A stretch of DNA of 64,000 nucleotides from Novosphingobium resinovorum. Lineage in GTDB: Bacteria; Pseudomonadota; Alphaproteobacteria; Sphingomonadales; Sphingomonadaceae. Under the pieces are notes generated by a model, which was not told the DNA's origin, did not search any database, and saw only the letters and a list, made by a program, of their open reading frames with translations. Of this stretch, positions 33,839 through 42,396 are shown one piece after another. How positions within the stretch are numbered: the first letter of the stretch is position 1; every line of letters begins with the position of its first letter. The position numbers and the translations under genes are program-made. The stretch covers positions 62,001 through 126,000 of the forward strand of contig NZ_BSFC01000043.1 of the NCBI RefSeq assembly GCF_027922145.1, written 5' to 3'.

Positions 33839-34300
33839 ATGGAAGCTGCAGGATATTTCTATCTTGCCTTTCTACTGCTCGCACTGATCCCGGTAGTGGT
33901 CCTTCCCTGGGAGGGAAGGACCACGCCGGACTGGCTCTATATCGTGCTGGCCACGTTCGGATTGCTTGGAGCCACGGCTTTCGGCGGCGTTCCAGGACTG
34001 GTCCGGGCCTGCGCGGCAGGCGCAGGAAGCCTGGCGGTCGCGAGTCTCGCGGTGGCTCTGCTGCGGGCATATACCGGCGCTCGCGTGCTCACCGGAGGCC
34101 AGATCAAGCTACTGGCGGCAGGGGCGACGTGGCTTGGCCTTGCCGGAACCTTCGCCATGGTCACGGTGGCGCTACTTACCCTTTTCGCCCTGGCGGCATT
34201 CCAGAAAGCGGGCGCCGTGCGACGGCGGCCTGATGCATCGGCAATTTTAGCGGTAGCAATCGTGTCGGTTGCCATGCAACAACATCTGCCGGGAATGTGA
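33839..34300 (+). CDS. CpaA/TadV-like prepilin peptidase homologue lacking catalytic Asp residues
   Basis: 153 aa with about five or six hydrophobic helices, the size of CpaA/TadV (A24 family aspartic prepilin peptidases). The C-terminal motif RVLTGGQIKLLAAGATWLG aligns with the GxGDxKLLAA signature but has Gln for the catalytic Asp. The first motif (usually D-x-R-x-x-x-I-P-N) reads WEGRTTPDWL, with Glu or nothing in place of the Asp. Both active-site residues therefore appear lost, so it may be inactive and the pilin processed elsewhere. The fold-level match and the locus position support homology. Confidence 0.78.
   Translation: MEAAGYFYLAFLLLALIPVVVLPWEGRTTPDWLYIVLATFGLLGATAFGGVPGLVRACAAGAGSLAVASLAVALLRAYTGARVLTGGQIKLLAAGATWLGLAGTFAMVTVALLTLFALAAFQKAGAVRRRPDASAILAVAIVSVAMQQHLPGM
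33896..33924 (+). repeat. Perfect 12-bp hairpin inside the CpaA-like coding sequence
   Basis: GTGGTCCTTCCC (33896-33907) and GGGAAGGACCAC (33913-33924) are exact inverted repeats around a 5-nt loop. They fall at the codons for the degenerate first active-site motif. A stem this stable within a gene may affect transcript processing downstream of flp-tadE. Confidence 0.75.
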
Positions 34301-34438
34301 CAGGGCGTTCTGTAGAAAATAACGGAATTGGAAGAAGCGATGCCGAAGAATTGGCGGATACGCATTGGGGCGCTTCTTGGTCCACAGACTACTGAATCAG
34401 AAGACGACGGTGCGGAGATCTCGCAAGGAGCAACGCGT

Positions 34439-35356
34439 ATGTCTGAAATTCCCTCGGCAATGGAAGCCGGCGTGTTTCGGCAGGTATCGCCGGTACTTGT
34501 CGTCGATGACGATACCGACTGGGGCATGGAATGCGCCTTCGCGCTGCGGCAGATGGGATACGAGCCTTTCGTCGCTTCGAACGCGGATGAAGCGCAGACG
34601 CTGTTTCGAGCGCATGACATTTCGATCGCGATCGTCGACTACAACTTGCCCGGGTTGGACGGCATCGCCTTGATTCGCGAGCTTTCGCTTTACGCTGAAG
34701 AGCATGAGCGCCAGTTGCGCTTCATCATCGCGACGGGCCATGCCACCAAGGACGTAGCCATCGACGCGATGCGTGCTTCGGCTGCAGACTTTCTGGAAAA
34801 GCCGATCAGCCCCGTCGATCTGCGTCGTGCCCTTCAGCGCGTGCAGGGGCTTCCCGAGGCTGTTGGCGAACGCAAGGTGCTGCTGGACAGGATGTCGCAG
34901 CTTAGCGGCGAATTGCAACGTCTGGCGGGGCTGATCGATGAGCCCGTGCCTCCGGCGTTTCGCGATCGAGCGGCGGAAAGCAGCGTTCCCCCAGTCAGCG
35001 CCGAGGCCGTGGAGCCAGTCCACTTGCGCCAGTTCATCAAGGATCTGCTGCGCAAGGAAAGCAAGCGGCGGGAGATCGGCGGCGGTGAACTCTTCGGCGA
35101 TCCGACCTGGGCGATGCTGCTCGATCTGCTGCTGGCCAAGATCGAGGCGAGGCGTGTGTCGGTATCCAGTGCCTGCATCGCTTCCGGCGCCCCGATGAGC
35201 ACGGCTCTCCGTCTGGTCCGCCGCCTGGTCGATGAGGACGTCCTATGCCGACTGCCGGATGAGCAGGACAAGCGCCGACATTTCCTGGTCATCAACTCCA
35301 GGTTCGAGCAACCACTGATGAACTATCTGACGGAGCAACTGCGCAGCGGGGGCTAG
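34439..35356 (+). CDS. Response regulator with C-terminal MarR-like winged helix
   Basis: 305 aa. The receiver domain (about residues 14-135) has LVVDDDTDW, the phospho-acceptor Asp in AIVDYNLPGLDG, IATGH and EKPISP. A coiled linker follows, then a winged-helix region (SVSSACIASGAPMSTALRLV, then RRLVDEDVLCRLPDEQDKR) resembling MarR. ATG 34439 is chosen because AAGGAG (34425-34430) lies 8 nt upstream; an ATG at 34340 is in frame but with a poorer site. It lies 3' of the pilus genes in the same direction and is a likely regulator of the locus. Its cognate kinase may be one of the two upstream. Confidence 0.88.
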   Translation: MSEIPSAMEAGVFRQVSPVLVVDDDTDWGMECAFALRQMGYEPFVASNADEAQTLFRAHDISIAIVDYNLPGLDGIALIRELSLYAEEHERQLRFIIATGHATKDVAIDAMRASAADFLEKPISPVDLRRALQRVQGLPEAVGERKVLLDRMSQLSGELQRLAGLIDEPVPPAFRDRAAESSVPPVSAEAVEPVHLRQFIKDLLRKESKRREIGGGELFGDPTWAMLLDLLLAKIEARRVSVSSACIASGAPMSTALRLVRRLVDEDVLCRLPDEQDKRRHFLVINSRFEQPLMNYLTEQLRSGG

Positions 35357-35496
35357 AGCATTTTCTCATCAGGCGGAATTATTTAATGTATCAGAAAATA
35401 CGTTAAAACAATAATTTAGAAAAGTTTCGCCGACGCAGTCAGGTCGCGAATTGCCGCAGGATGGCAGCGTCGGCTGAACGTACCACGGTTCGGCTC
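35357..35496. other. AT-rich intergenic segment
   Basis: About 75 nt (35360-35435) are strikingly AT-rich in a high-GC window. Imperfect inverted repeats ATTTTCT/AGAAAAT lie about 27 nt apart. It sits between the convergent regulator and glgX genes, so a terminator function or relic of a mobile repeat is possible. Confidence 0.4.
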
Positions 35497-37293
35497 TCAG
35501 ATGGCGATGCTGACGTGCCTTGTCGCACGGTCAATAGTAAAGCCGAAATCTCCGGCGTTCGACTTGCAACCCAGCCAGTCGGCGTCCGGATGTTCCCAAT
35601 CCTCGACGCTCATCGGGTCGCCATCGCGGGTCTGCCAGACTACCGGTTCGGGGAACCGCTCGAACAGCGCGCGTCTGGCCGCTCTTGCGGCGGACAAGGT
35701 GACGACATGGTCTTCCAGTCCTTTGTCGCGGGCTTCCCAGTCGATCCAGCCGATCGCGTTGTCCTGACAATAGGCGTTATTGTTGCCGTACTGGGTGCGT
35801 CCGAACTCATCCCCGGCGGTCAGCATTATCGTACCTGTCGATGCGAACAGGGTGCCAAGCAGGGCTTCGAGATCGCGACGCCGGGCCTGTGCGATCGTCA
35901 GATCCTCGGTCGCCCCTTCGACGCCGTTGTTCCAGCTGAAGTTCTCACCGTGGCCGTCGCGGTTGTCCTCGCCGTTAGCCTCGTTGTGGCGATGCTCGTA
36001 CGCCACCGTATCGGCCAGTGTGAACCCGTCATGCGCTGCGAGGAAGTTGATCGAGCGACAGCCTTCGGCCGGCGATTGCGGGCCGAAGATGTCGGTTGAT
36101 CCCGCAAGGCGCGTGGCCAGTATGCCGATGGCGGTGTCGCCTTTCCAGAAGCGGCGCACGTCGTCGCGAAAACGGTCGTTCCACTCGAGCCAGGTGGCGG
36201 GGAACTGCCCGAGCTGATAGCCGCCGGGGCCAATGTCCCAGGGTTCGGCGATCAGGACCCGGTCGCCGAGCACCGGGTCGCGGGCAATCTCGGCGAAGAT
36301 CGGCGCGGCGGGATCGAAGCCGGGGCCGCGGGCCATGATCGGAGCGAGGTCGAAACGAAACCCGTCGATGCCGCAACGTTCGACGAAATGCCGCATCGTG
36401 TCGAGCGTCAGCCGCCGCACGGCGGGATTGGCGAAATCGAGTGTGTTCCCGCAACCGGTATCGTTGATGAGCTGACCGCTGGGGGCGTGCGCATACATTG
36501 CATCATCAAGACCGCGCAACGACAGGACGCCGCCGTGAATATCGCTCTCGCCGGAGTGGTTGAACACAAGATCCAGCAACACGCCGATCCCCGCGTCATG
36601 GAGCGCCGCAACGGTCCGGCGCAATTCTTCTACGCCACCGGGGCAGAGGCCGGGATCGAGCGCCATCATTGCGACCGGGTTGTAACCCCACGAATTGACC
36701 AGTCCAAGCGGAGGCAGGTGCCGTTCGTCGACCCAGGCGACGATTGGCATCAGTTCCACGGCGGTGACGTTGAGCTTGACGAAGTGCGCCAGAACGGCCG
36801 GATGCGCGAGTGCGGCTACGGTCCCGCGTAAGGGCTCGGGCACTTCGGGGTGAAGCATCGTGAAAGCGCGGACGTTAAGCTCGTAGATTAGCCCGCCGCG
36901 CGCGAAGCGGGGTGCTTCTGTTGGTCCGGCAGGGTTAGGCTCGGGGACGACTGCGCGCGGAACGATGTCGGCGGTATCTTCCCCCAACGCAGCGAGGCGC
37001 GGGCTCTGCACGAAGCGGCGGTCGAGCTCGACGGCATAGGGGTCCACAAGCAGCTTGGCCGGATCGAACCAATGCCCTTCCATTGGTGCCCAGCGGCCCT
37101 CCGCGCGATAGCCGTAATGCGTGCCGGAAAGGTCGCCTGGCAGCGTGAGCGTCCAGTCTGCGGCAGTTCTCACCATTCGATGGCGGGTTTCCCGTTCTCC
37201 GTCGAAGAGGCAGAGCCAGAGCGCCTCGGCCCGGGGAGAGCGCACGGTAAAGCAGGTTTCGCCCGCCTCCACCCGGGCGCCGAGGGGCTTCAT
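35497..37293 (-). CDS. glgX: Glycogen debranching enzyme GlgX
   Basis: 598 aa, GH13 isoamylase-type enzyme that removes alpha-1,6 branches left after phosphorylase action. A CBM48-like N-terminal domain precedes the (beta/alpha)8 barrel with GIGVLLDLVFNHSGE, the nucleophile Asp in GIDGFRFDLAP, the acid/base Glu in VLIAEPWDIG and the HD pair in NFLAAHDGFTLADT. ATG 37293 overlaps the glgA stop (ATGA); the open frame upstream is a shadow of glgA. It is the last gene of the glgPBCAX operon and slightly shorter than typical GlgX. Confidence 0.95.
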   Translation of the reverse strand: MKPLGARVEAGETCFTVRSPRAEALWLCLFDGERETRHRMVRTAADWTLTLPGDLSGTHYGYRAEGRWAPMEGHWFDPAKLLVDPYAVELDRRFVQSPRLAALGEDTADIVPRAVVPEPNPAGPTEAPRFARGGLIYELNVRAFTMLHPEVPEPLRGTVAALAHPAVLAHFVKLNVTAVELMPIVAWVDERHLPPLGLVNSWGYNPVAMMALDPGLCPGGVEELRRTVAALHDAGIGVLLDLVFNHSGESDIHGGVLSLRGLDDAMYAHAPSGQLINDTGCGNTLDFANPAVRRLTLDTMRHFVERCGIDGFRFDLAPIMARGPGFDPAAPIFAEIARDPVLGDRVLIAEPWDIGPGGYQLGQFPATWLEWNDRFRDDVRRFWKGDTAIGILATRLAGSTDIFGPQSPAEGCRSINFLAAHDGFTLADTVAYEHRHNEANGEDNRDGHGENFSWNNGVEGATEDLTIAQARRRDLEALLGTLFASTGTIMLTAGDEFGRTQYGNNNAYCQDNAIGWIDWEARDKGLEDHVVTLSAARAARRALFERFPEPVVWQTRDGDPMSVEDWEHPDADWLGCKSNAGDFGFTIDRATRHVSIAI

Positions 37294-38756
37294 GCCGCCA
37301 GCGTGCGATAGAGGTCGGCGTAGGCCTTGCCGCTGGCCTGCCATGAAAAGTCGCTTTTCATCGCATTCTTCTGGAGGCGTTCCCACACTTCGGGCTGGGC
37401 GTGAAGCTGGACGGTGCGGGTGATCGCGGCGGCGAGGGCATCGTAGTCGACGCCGTCGAACTGGACGCCGGTGGCGCAGCCTGCGGCCAGAGCGGCCGGA
37501 TTCGCGTCGATCACGGTGTCCGCCAGCCCCCCGGTGCGGGCGACGACCGGCAGGCAGCCATAGGCAAGGCCGTAGAGCTGCGTCAGGCCGCAAGGCTCGA
37601 AGCGCGAGGGGATGAGGATCGCGTCGCCGCCCGCCTGCATGCGGTGGGACAGCGCCTCGTCGTAGCCGATGCGGATGCCGACGCGGCCGGGATGGCGGGC
37701 GGCGCCTTCGATCAGGGCGCGCTCCAGCGCAGCGTCACCGGAGCCCAGAAGTGCAAGTCTTCCGCCGATTCCGACGAGGTGGTCGAGGACGTCCGGGAGG
37801 ACGTCCATACCCTTCTGCCAGGTCAGGCGGGTAACGACGATGAAGATCGGGCCGTCGCCTTCGTCGAGGCCGAATTCGGCCTCCAGGGCGCGTTTGTTGG
37901 CGCGGCGTTTGTCCAGCGTGCGGTGGCTGTAGGGGGCCGCCAAAGCCGCGTCGGAAGCCGGATTCCACACGTTTGCGTCGATGCCGTTGAGGATGCCGTG
38001 AACCGCGCCGCCGCGCTCCACGATCAGGCCTTCGAGGCCCATTCCGAACACGGTGGAGCGGATTTCGCGGGCATATGTGGGGCTGACGGTGGTGATCGCA
38101 TCGGCGCTGGAGAGGCCCGCTTTCAGCATTCCCAAGCCGCCGTGGTATTCGACCCCGTCGAGTGCCCAAGCGCTCTCAGGAAGTTCAATGCGATCAAAGA
38201 CTTCCGGCGCGAACCAACCCTGAAAAGCCATGTTGTGGATGGTGATGACCGAACGGCACTCAGCGGCACTCAGCGGCACGTAACGCAGGTATGCGGGCGC
38301 CATAGCGGTCTGCCAGTCGTGCGCATGGAGAACATCGAAGCCCTGTGGCTTGCCCCGCTTGACGATCACCCCGCCTGCGATCTCGGCAGCGGCTTTTCCG
38401 AGAGCGGCGAAGCGCTGCCAGTTGTCCGCCCAGTCGATCCCGGCAGCGTCGGAGTAAGGGCCTCCCTCCCGCGAATAGAGAGCGGGGGCATCGAGCACCA
38501 GCAGCGGGTGGCCATCGGGCAAGGTGCCCGCCAGCAGCCGCGCCGGGGTGCCGAGCAGCGCGTCCCATGCGTAGACCACCTTGGGCCGTCGTCCCAACGC
38601 CGCCAGCACCGAGGGGTAGCCGGGCAGCAGCGTGGTCATCTCCACCCCGTGCGGGGCGAGGGCGCCGGGCAGCGCGCCCGCGACGTCGGCAAGGCCGCCG
38701 GTCTTGACCAGCGGCACCGCCTCGGAGGCAACGGACAGGACTTTCAGCGAGGTCAC
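37290..38756 (-). CDS. glgA: Glycogen synthase GlgA
   Basis: 488 aa GT5 glycosyltransferase that extends alpha-1,4-glucan from ADP-glucose. The ADP-glucose-binding KTGGLADV lies at residues 18-25; the C-terminal half contains PSRFEPCGLTQLYGLAYGCL with the catalytic Glu. The GTG start at 38756 follows two near-identical GATGGTGAAAC copies; it has only a weak ribosome-binding site. It lies 24 nt downstream of glgC and overlaps glgX by 4 nt. Confidence 0.97.
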   Translation of the reverse strand: MTSLKVLSVASEAVPLVKTGGLADVAGALPGALAPHGVEMTTLLPGYPSVLAALGRRPKVVYAWDALLGTPARLLAGTLPDGHPLLVLDAPALYSREGGPYSDAAGIDWADNWQRFAALGKAAAEIAGGVIVKRGKPQGFDVLHAHDWQTAMAPAYLRYVPLSAAECRSVITIHNMAFQGWFAPEVFDRIELPESAWALDGVEYHGGLGMLKAGLSSADAITTVSPTYAREIRSTVFGMGLEGLIVERGGAVHGILNGIDANVWNPASDAALAAPYSHRTLDKRRANKRALEAEFGLDEGDGPIFIVVTRLTWQKGMDVLPDVLDHLVGIGGRLALLGSGDAALERALIEGAARHPGRVGIRIGYDEALSHRMQAGGDAILIPSRFEPCGLTQLYGLAYGCLPVVARTGGLADTVIDANPAALAAGCATGVQFDGVDYDALAAAITRTVQLHAQPEVWERLQKNAMKSDFSWQASGKAYADLYRTLAA

Positions 38757-38780
38757 GGTTTCACCATCACAGTTTCACCA

Positions 38781-40043
38781 TCACAGGCCCAGCCGGTCGA
38801 TCATCGGCTTGGTGATCAGGCATACGCCGTTCTCGGTGCGGCGGAAGCGGCGGGCGTCGAGTTCGGGGTCCTCGCCGACGACCAGCCCCTCGGGGATGCG
38901 CACGCCGGAATCGACGATCACGCGCTTGAGCTGGGCGCTGCGGCCGATGTTGCAGTAGGGCAGGATCACGCCCTCTTCCACGCTGGAGAAGCTGCCCATC
39001 TTCACGCCCGTCATCAGCAGAGAGCGCCGGGCGAGAGCGCCCGAGACGATGCAGTCGTTCGAGATCAGCGACGAGATCGCATGGCCCCGCCGCCCGTCTT
39101 CGTCATGGACGAACTTGGCCGGCGCGGCGACCACCGAGTCCGACCAGATCGGCCATTCGCGGTCGTACATGTCGAGCTTGGGCACGGTGTCCGTCAGGTC
39201 GAGGTTGGCGTCGAAATAGGCGTCGAGGGTGCCCGCGTCGCGCCAGTATTCCTCGATCTCCTCGGCCGCACGGATGCAGCTGTTGGTGAAGCGGTGGGCC
39301 TGCGCCTTGCCGTGCTTGACGATGTAGGGGATGATGTCGCCGCCGAAATCGCGCTTGCTGTCGGGGTCGGCGGCGTCGCGGCGCAGCTGCTCGAACAGGA
39401 AATCCGTGTTGAACACGTAGATGCCCATAGAGGCCAGCGCCATGTCCTCCTGCCCCGGAATGCCCGGCGGATCGGCGGGTTTCTCGACGAAGGCGGTGAT
39501 GCGGTCCTCGGCATCGACGTGCATGACGCCGAAGGCCACCGCCTCCATGCGCGGCACGACGAGGCAGCCCACGGTCACGTCCGCACCCGAGTTGACGTGC
39601 TCCTGCAGCATCAGCTCGTAGTCCATCTTGTAGACGTGGTCGCCCGCCAGGATCACCATGTACTTGGGCGCGTGCGGCTGGATGATGTCGATGTTCTGGT
39701 AAACCGCATCGGCGGTGCCCTCGTACCACAGCAGCTCCGAAATGCGCTGGCTGGCGGGGAGGATGTCGAAGCTCTCGTTACGCTCGGGGCGCATGAAGTT
39801 CCACGCGCGCTGCATGTGGCGGATCAGGCTATGCGCCTTGTACTGCGTGGCGACGCCGATGCGGCGGATGCCCGAGTTGATCGCGTTCGACAGCGCGAAG
39901 TCGATGATCCGGGCCTTGCCGCCGAAGTAGACGGCGGGCTTGGCGCGATTGTCGGTCAGCTCCCTCAGGCGGCTGCCTCGTCCGCCGGCCAGGACATAGG
40001 CCATGGCATCGCGCGCGAGCGGCGAGCCGGAAGCTGGTCTCAT
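38781..40043 (-). CDS. glgC: Glucose-1-phosphate adenylyltransferase GlgC
   Basis: 420 aa, makes ADP-glucose from ATP and glucose-1-phosphate, the committed step in glycogen synthesis. The N-terminal nucleotidyltransferase motif is AYVLAGGRGSRLRELTDNRA; further conserved parts are FALSNAINSGIRRIGV and AGDHVYKMDY, and the C-terminus is a left-handed beta-helix with hexapeptide-like repeats. ATG 40043 has GGAGAG 7 nt upstream. A palindromic repeat separates it from glgB. Confidence 0.97.
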   Translation of the reverse strand: MRPASGSPLARDAMAYVLAGGRGSRLRELTDNRAKPAVYFGGKARIIDFALSNAINSGIRRIGVATQYKAHSLIRHMQRAWNFMRPERNESFDILPASQRISELLWYEGTADAVYQNIDIIQPHAPKYMVILAGDHVYKMDYELMLQEHVNSGADVTVGCLVVPRMEAVAFGVMHVDAEDRITAFVEKPADPPGIPGQEDMALASMGIYVFNTDFLFEQLRRDAADPDSKRDFGGDIIPYIVKHGKAQAHRFTNSCIRAAEEIEEYWRDAGTLDAYFDANLDLTDTVPKLDMYDREWPIWSDSVVAAPAKFVHDEDGRRGHAISSLISNDCIVSGALARRSLLMTGVKMGSFSSVEEGVILPYCNIGRSAQLKRVIVDSGVRIPEGLVVGEDPELDARRFRRTENGVCLITKPMIDRLGL

Positions 40044-40118
40044 TTTATGTCTCTCCGTAGTTATGTGTCTGATTGGAAACTTGATGAGGTAATTCAGGGT
40101 GTCCCGTCACCACCATCG

Positions 40119-40200
40119 TTCGTCATTGCGAGCGCAGCGAAGCAATCCAGGGCGGTTTTGCGTCGCCCTGGATTGCTTCGCTGCGCTCGCAATGACGAAC
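40119..40200. repeat. Palindromic REP-type element (class 2, copy 1)
   Basis: Arms of about 35 nt, GTTCGTCATTGCGAGCGCAG onward to GCAATCCAGGGC and its exact complement, flank an 11-nt loop. The same element occurs at 55970 and 59061. It sits inside the glg operon between glgC and glgB and would form a long mRNA hairpin there. Confidence 0.92.
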
Positions 40201-40221
40201 AGGTGAGGCGGGTTCATCGTC

Positions 40222-42396
40222 TTATCCGGCGTATTCGAGCATGATCGTGGCCAATGGCGGCAAGGTTACCGTCGCCTGCCCGTCCAACGCCTTCACCTGA
40301 CCGAGGTTGCCCTTGCCGGTGCCGCCGTAGTGGACGGAATCGCTGTTGAGCACTTCGCTCCACTTGCCGTCGATCGGCAGGGGGATGCGATACCCGACGC
40401 GCATCGTGGGCGTCATGTTGGCGATCACCGCGATGGGCTTGGCCCCCGGTGCCTTGCGCAGCCAGGCGAAGACGCAGTTCTCCTTGTCGTCGACGATCAG
40501 CCACTCGAAGCCCTCGGGATCGCAATCCCCTGCGTGAAGCGCGGGCTTGGTGCGATAGAGGCGGTTGAGGTCCTTCACCAGATTGCGCACGCCTTCGTGC
40601 GCGGGGGCATCGCGCAAGTCCCAGTCCAGCGCGCGCTCCTCGCTCCATTCGCGGCGCTGGGCGAATTCCTGCCCCATGAACAGCAGCTTCTTGCCCGGAT
40701 AGGCCCACATGAAGGCGTAGTAGGCGCGCAGGTTCGCGAACTTCTGCCAGTCGTCGCCGCTCATCTTGCCCAGCAACGAGCCCTTGCCGTGAACCACTTC
40801 GTCATGGCTGAGCGGCAGGACGTAGTTTTCCGAGAAGGCGTAGACGAGGCCGAAGGTCAGGTCTTCATGGTGATACTTCCGATGCACGGAATCGCGCGCC
40901 ATGTAGCGCAGCGTGTCGTGCATGAAGCCCATGTTCCACTTGAACCCGAAGCCCAGCGCGGTCTCGCGCCCCTTGCCGTCGCCTTCGTAGGCGGGCTGGG
41001 TGACGCCGGGCCATGCCGTCGATTCCTCGGCGATGGTCATGAAGCCGGGGTGCTCGCGGTAGACGGCGCGGTTGACTTCGCGCAGGAATTCCACCGCCTC
41101 CCAGTTCTCGCGGCCACCGTCCTGATTGGCGATCCACTCGCCCGCCTTGCGCGAGTAGTCGCGGTAGAGCATCGAGGCGACGGCATCCACGCGCAGCCCG
41201 TCGACGTGGTAGCGCTCGGCCCAGAACAGCGCGTTGTTGAGCAGGAAGCTGGCGACCTCGCGGCGGCCGAAGTTGTAGATCAGCGTGCCCCAGTCGGGCT
41301 GCTGGCCCAGCTTCGGGTCGGCGTGTTCGTAAAGCGCGGTGCCGTCGAAGCGGCAGAGGCCGTGCTCGTCCTTGGGGAAGTGCGCGGGCACCCAGTCGAG
41401 CAGGACGCCGATGCCCGCCCGGTGCGCGCCGTCGACGAAGCGGGCGAAGCCGGCAGGTTCCCCGAAGCGCGAAGTCGGGGCGTAGAGGCCGGTCGTCTGG
41501 TAACCCCACGAAGGATCGTAGGGGTGCTCGCTGATCGGCAGGAACTCGATATGGGTAAAGCCCATCTCGACCACGTAGGGGATCAGTTCGTCGGCCAGCG
41601 CATCCCAGTCGAGGAACCAGTTCCAGCGGTCGCGCTTCCACGAACCGGGGTGGACCTCGTAGATCGAGACCGGCACCTTGCGGGCGTCGACGGTGGCCCA
41701 GTGCTCGCGGTGGGCCTTGTCGCCCCAGTCGAGCTTGGCCGGGACGGCGGTGACCGAGGCGTTGTCCGGCCGGATTTCCGACATGAAGGCGAAGGGATCG
41801 GCTTTCAGCGGCTGCACCATGCCGTCGGCGCCGACCACGTGGTACTTGTAGGCGCGGTAATCGCCGATGTCGGGGATGAAGATTTCCCACACGCCGATAT
41901 CGGCGCGGGCGCGCATGACGTGGCGCTTGGCGTCCCAGTCGTTGAAGTCGCCCACCACGCTGACCTGCCGGGCGTTGGGCGCCCAGACCGCGAAGTGGAC
42001 GCCGTGCGCGCCCTCATGCTCGATCAGGTGCGCGCCCAGCTTGTCGAACAGGCGGTAATGCGTGCCTTGCGCGATCAGCAGGTCGTCCACCGGGCCGAGC
42101 ACCGGGCCGAAGGTATATGGGTCGGTTACAAGCCAGTCATGCCCGTGCGCTGTGCAGCGGTAGCGGATCGGCTGCGGCTTGATACGTAGCCGCCCTTCGA
42201 AGAGATAGCGCGGATCGACCTTGTCGAGCTTGCCGAGCCAGTGTCCGTCGAGGCTGAACGCCTCGACGGTCTCGGCGCCCGGAAGGATCGCCCTCAGGTG
42301 CGTCCCGTCCGGCCCGGCATGGGTGCCGAGCAGCGAGAACGGATCTGCGTTGGTTCCTAGAAGCAGGGATTCGAGAGCGCTTTCCGTTGGCTTCAC
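40222..42396 (-). CDS. glgB: 1,4-alpha-glucan branching enzyme GlgB
   Basis: 724 aa GH13 branching enzyme, the usual length. An N-terminal CBM48 domain (HFAVWAPNARQVSVVGDFND) precedes the barrel: WVPAHFPKDEHGL, the nucleophile Asp in GLRVDAVASMLYRDYS, the acid/base Glu in FMTIAEESTAWPGV and LPLSHDEVVHGKGSLL. GTG 42396 is chosen since it overlaps the glgP stop as GTGA and gives the expected N-terminus; the frame further upstream is a shadow of glgP. Confidence 0.97.
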   Translation of the reverse strand: MKPTESALESLLLGTNADPFSLLGTHAGPDGTHLRAILPGAETVEAFSLDGHWLGKLDKVDPRYLFEGRLRIKPQPIRYRCTAHGHDWLVTDPYTFGPVLGPVDDLLIAQGTHYRLFDKLGAHLIEHEGAHGVHFAVWAPNARQVSVVGDFNDWDAKRHVMRARADIGVWEIFIPDIGDYRAYKYHVVGADGMVQPLKADPFAFMSEIRPDNASVTAVPAKLDWGDKAHREHWATVDARKVPVSIYEVHPGSWKRDRWNWFLDWDALADELIPYVVEMGFTHIEFLPISEHPYDPSWGYQTTGLYAPTSRFGEPAGFARFVDGAHRAGIGVLLDWVPAHFPKDEHGLCRFDGTALYEHADPKLGQQPDWGTLIYNFGRREVASFLLNNALFWAERYHVDGLRVDAVASMLYRDYSRKAGEWIANQDGGRENWEAVEFLREVNRAVYREHPGFMTIAEESTAWPGVTQPAYEGDGKGRETALGFGFKWNMGFMHDTLRYMARDSVHRKYHHEDLTFGLVYAFSENYVLPLSHDEVVHGKGSLLGKMSGDDWQKFANLRAYYAFMWAYPGKKLLFMGQEFAQRREWSEERALDWDLRDAPAHEGVRNLVKDLNRLYRTKPALHAGDCDPEGFEWLIVDDKENCVFAWLRKAPGAKPIAVIANMTPTMRVGYRIPLPIDGKWSEVLNSDSVHYGGTGKGNLGQVKALDGQATVTLPPLATIMLEYAG

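Noticed and set aside
37401..40244. Plus-strand open frame of 947 codons opposite glgA and glgC
   Set aside because: glgA and glgC on the minus strand have complete catalytic motifs; the plus frame has no recognisable domain and spans an intergenic palindrome.
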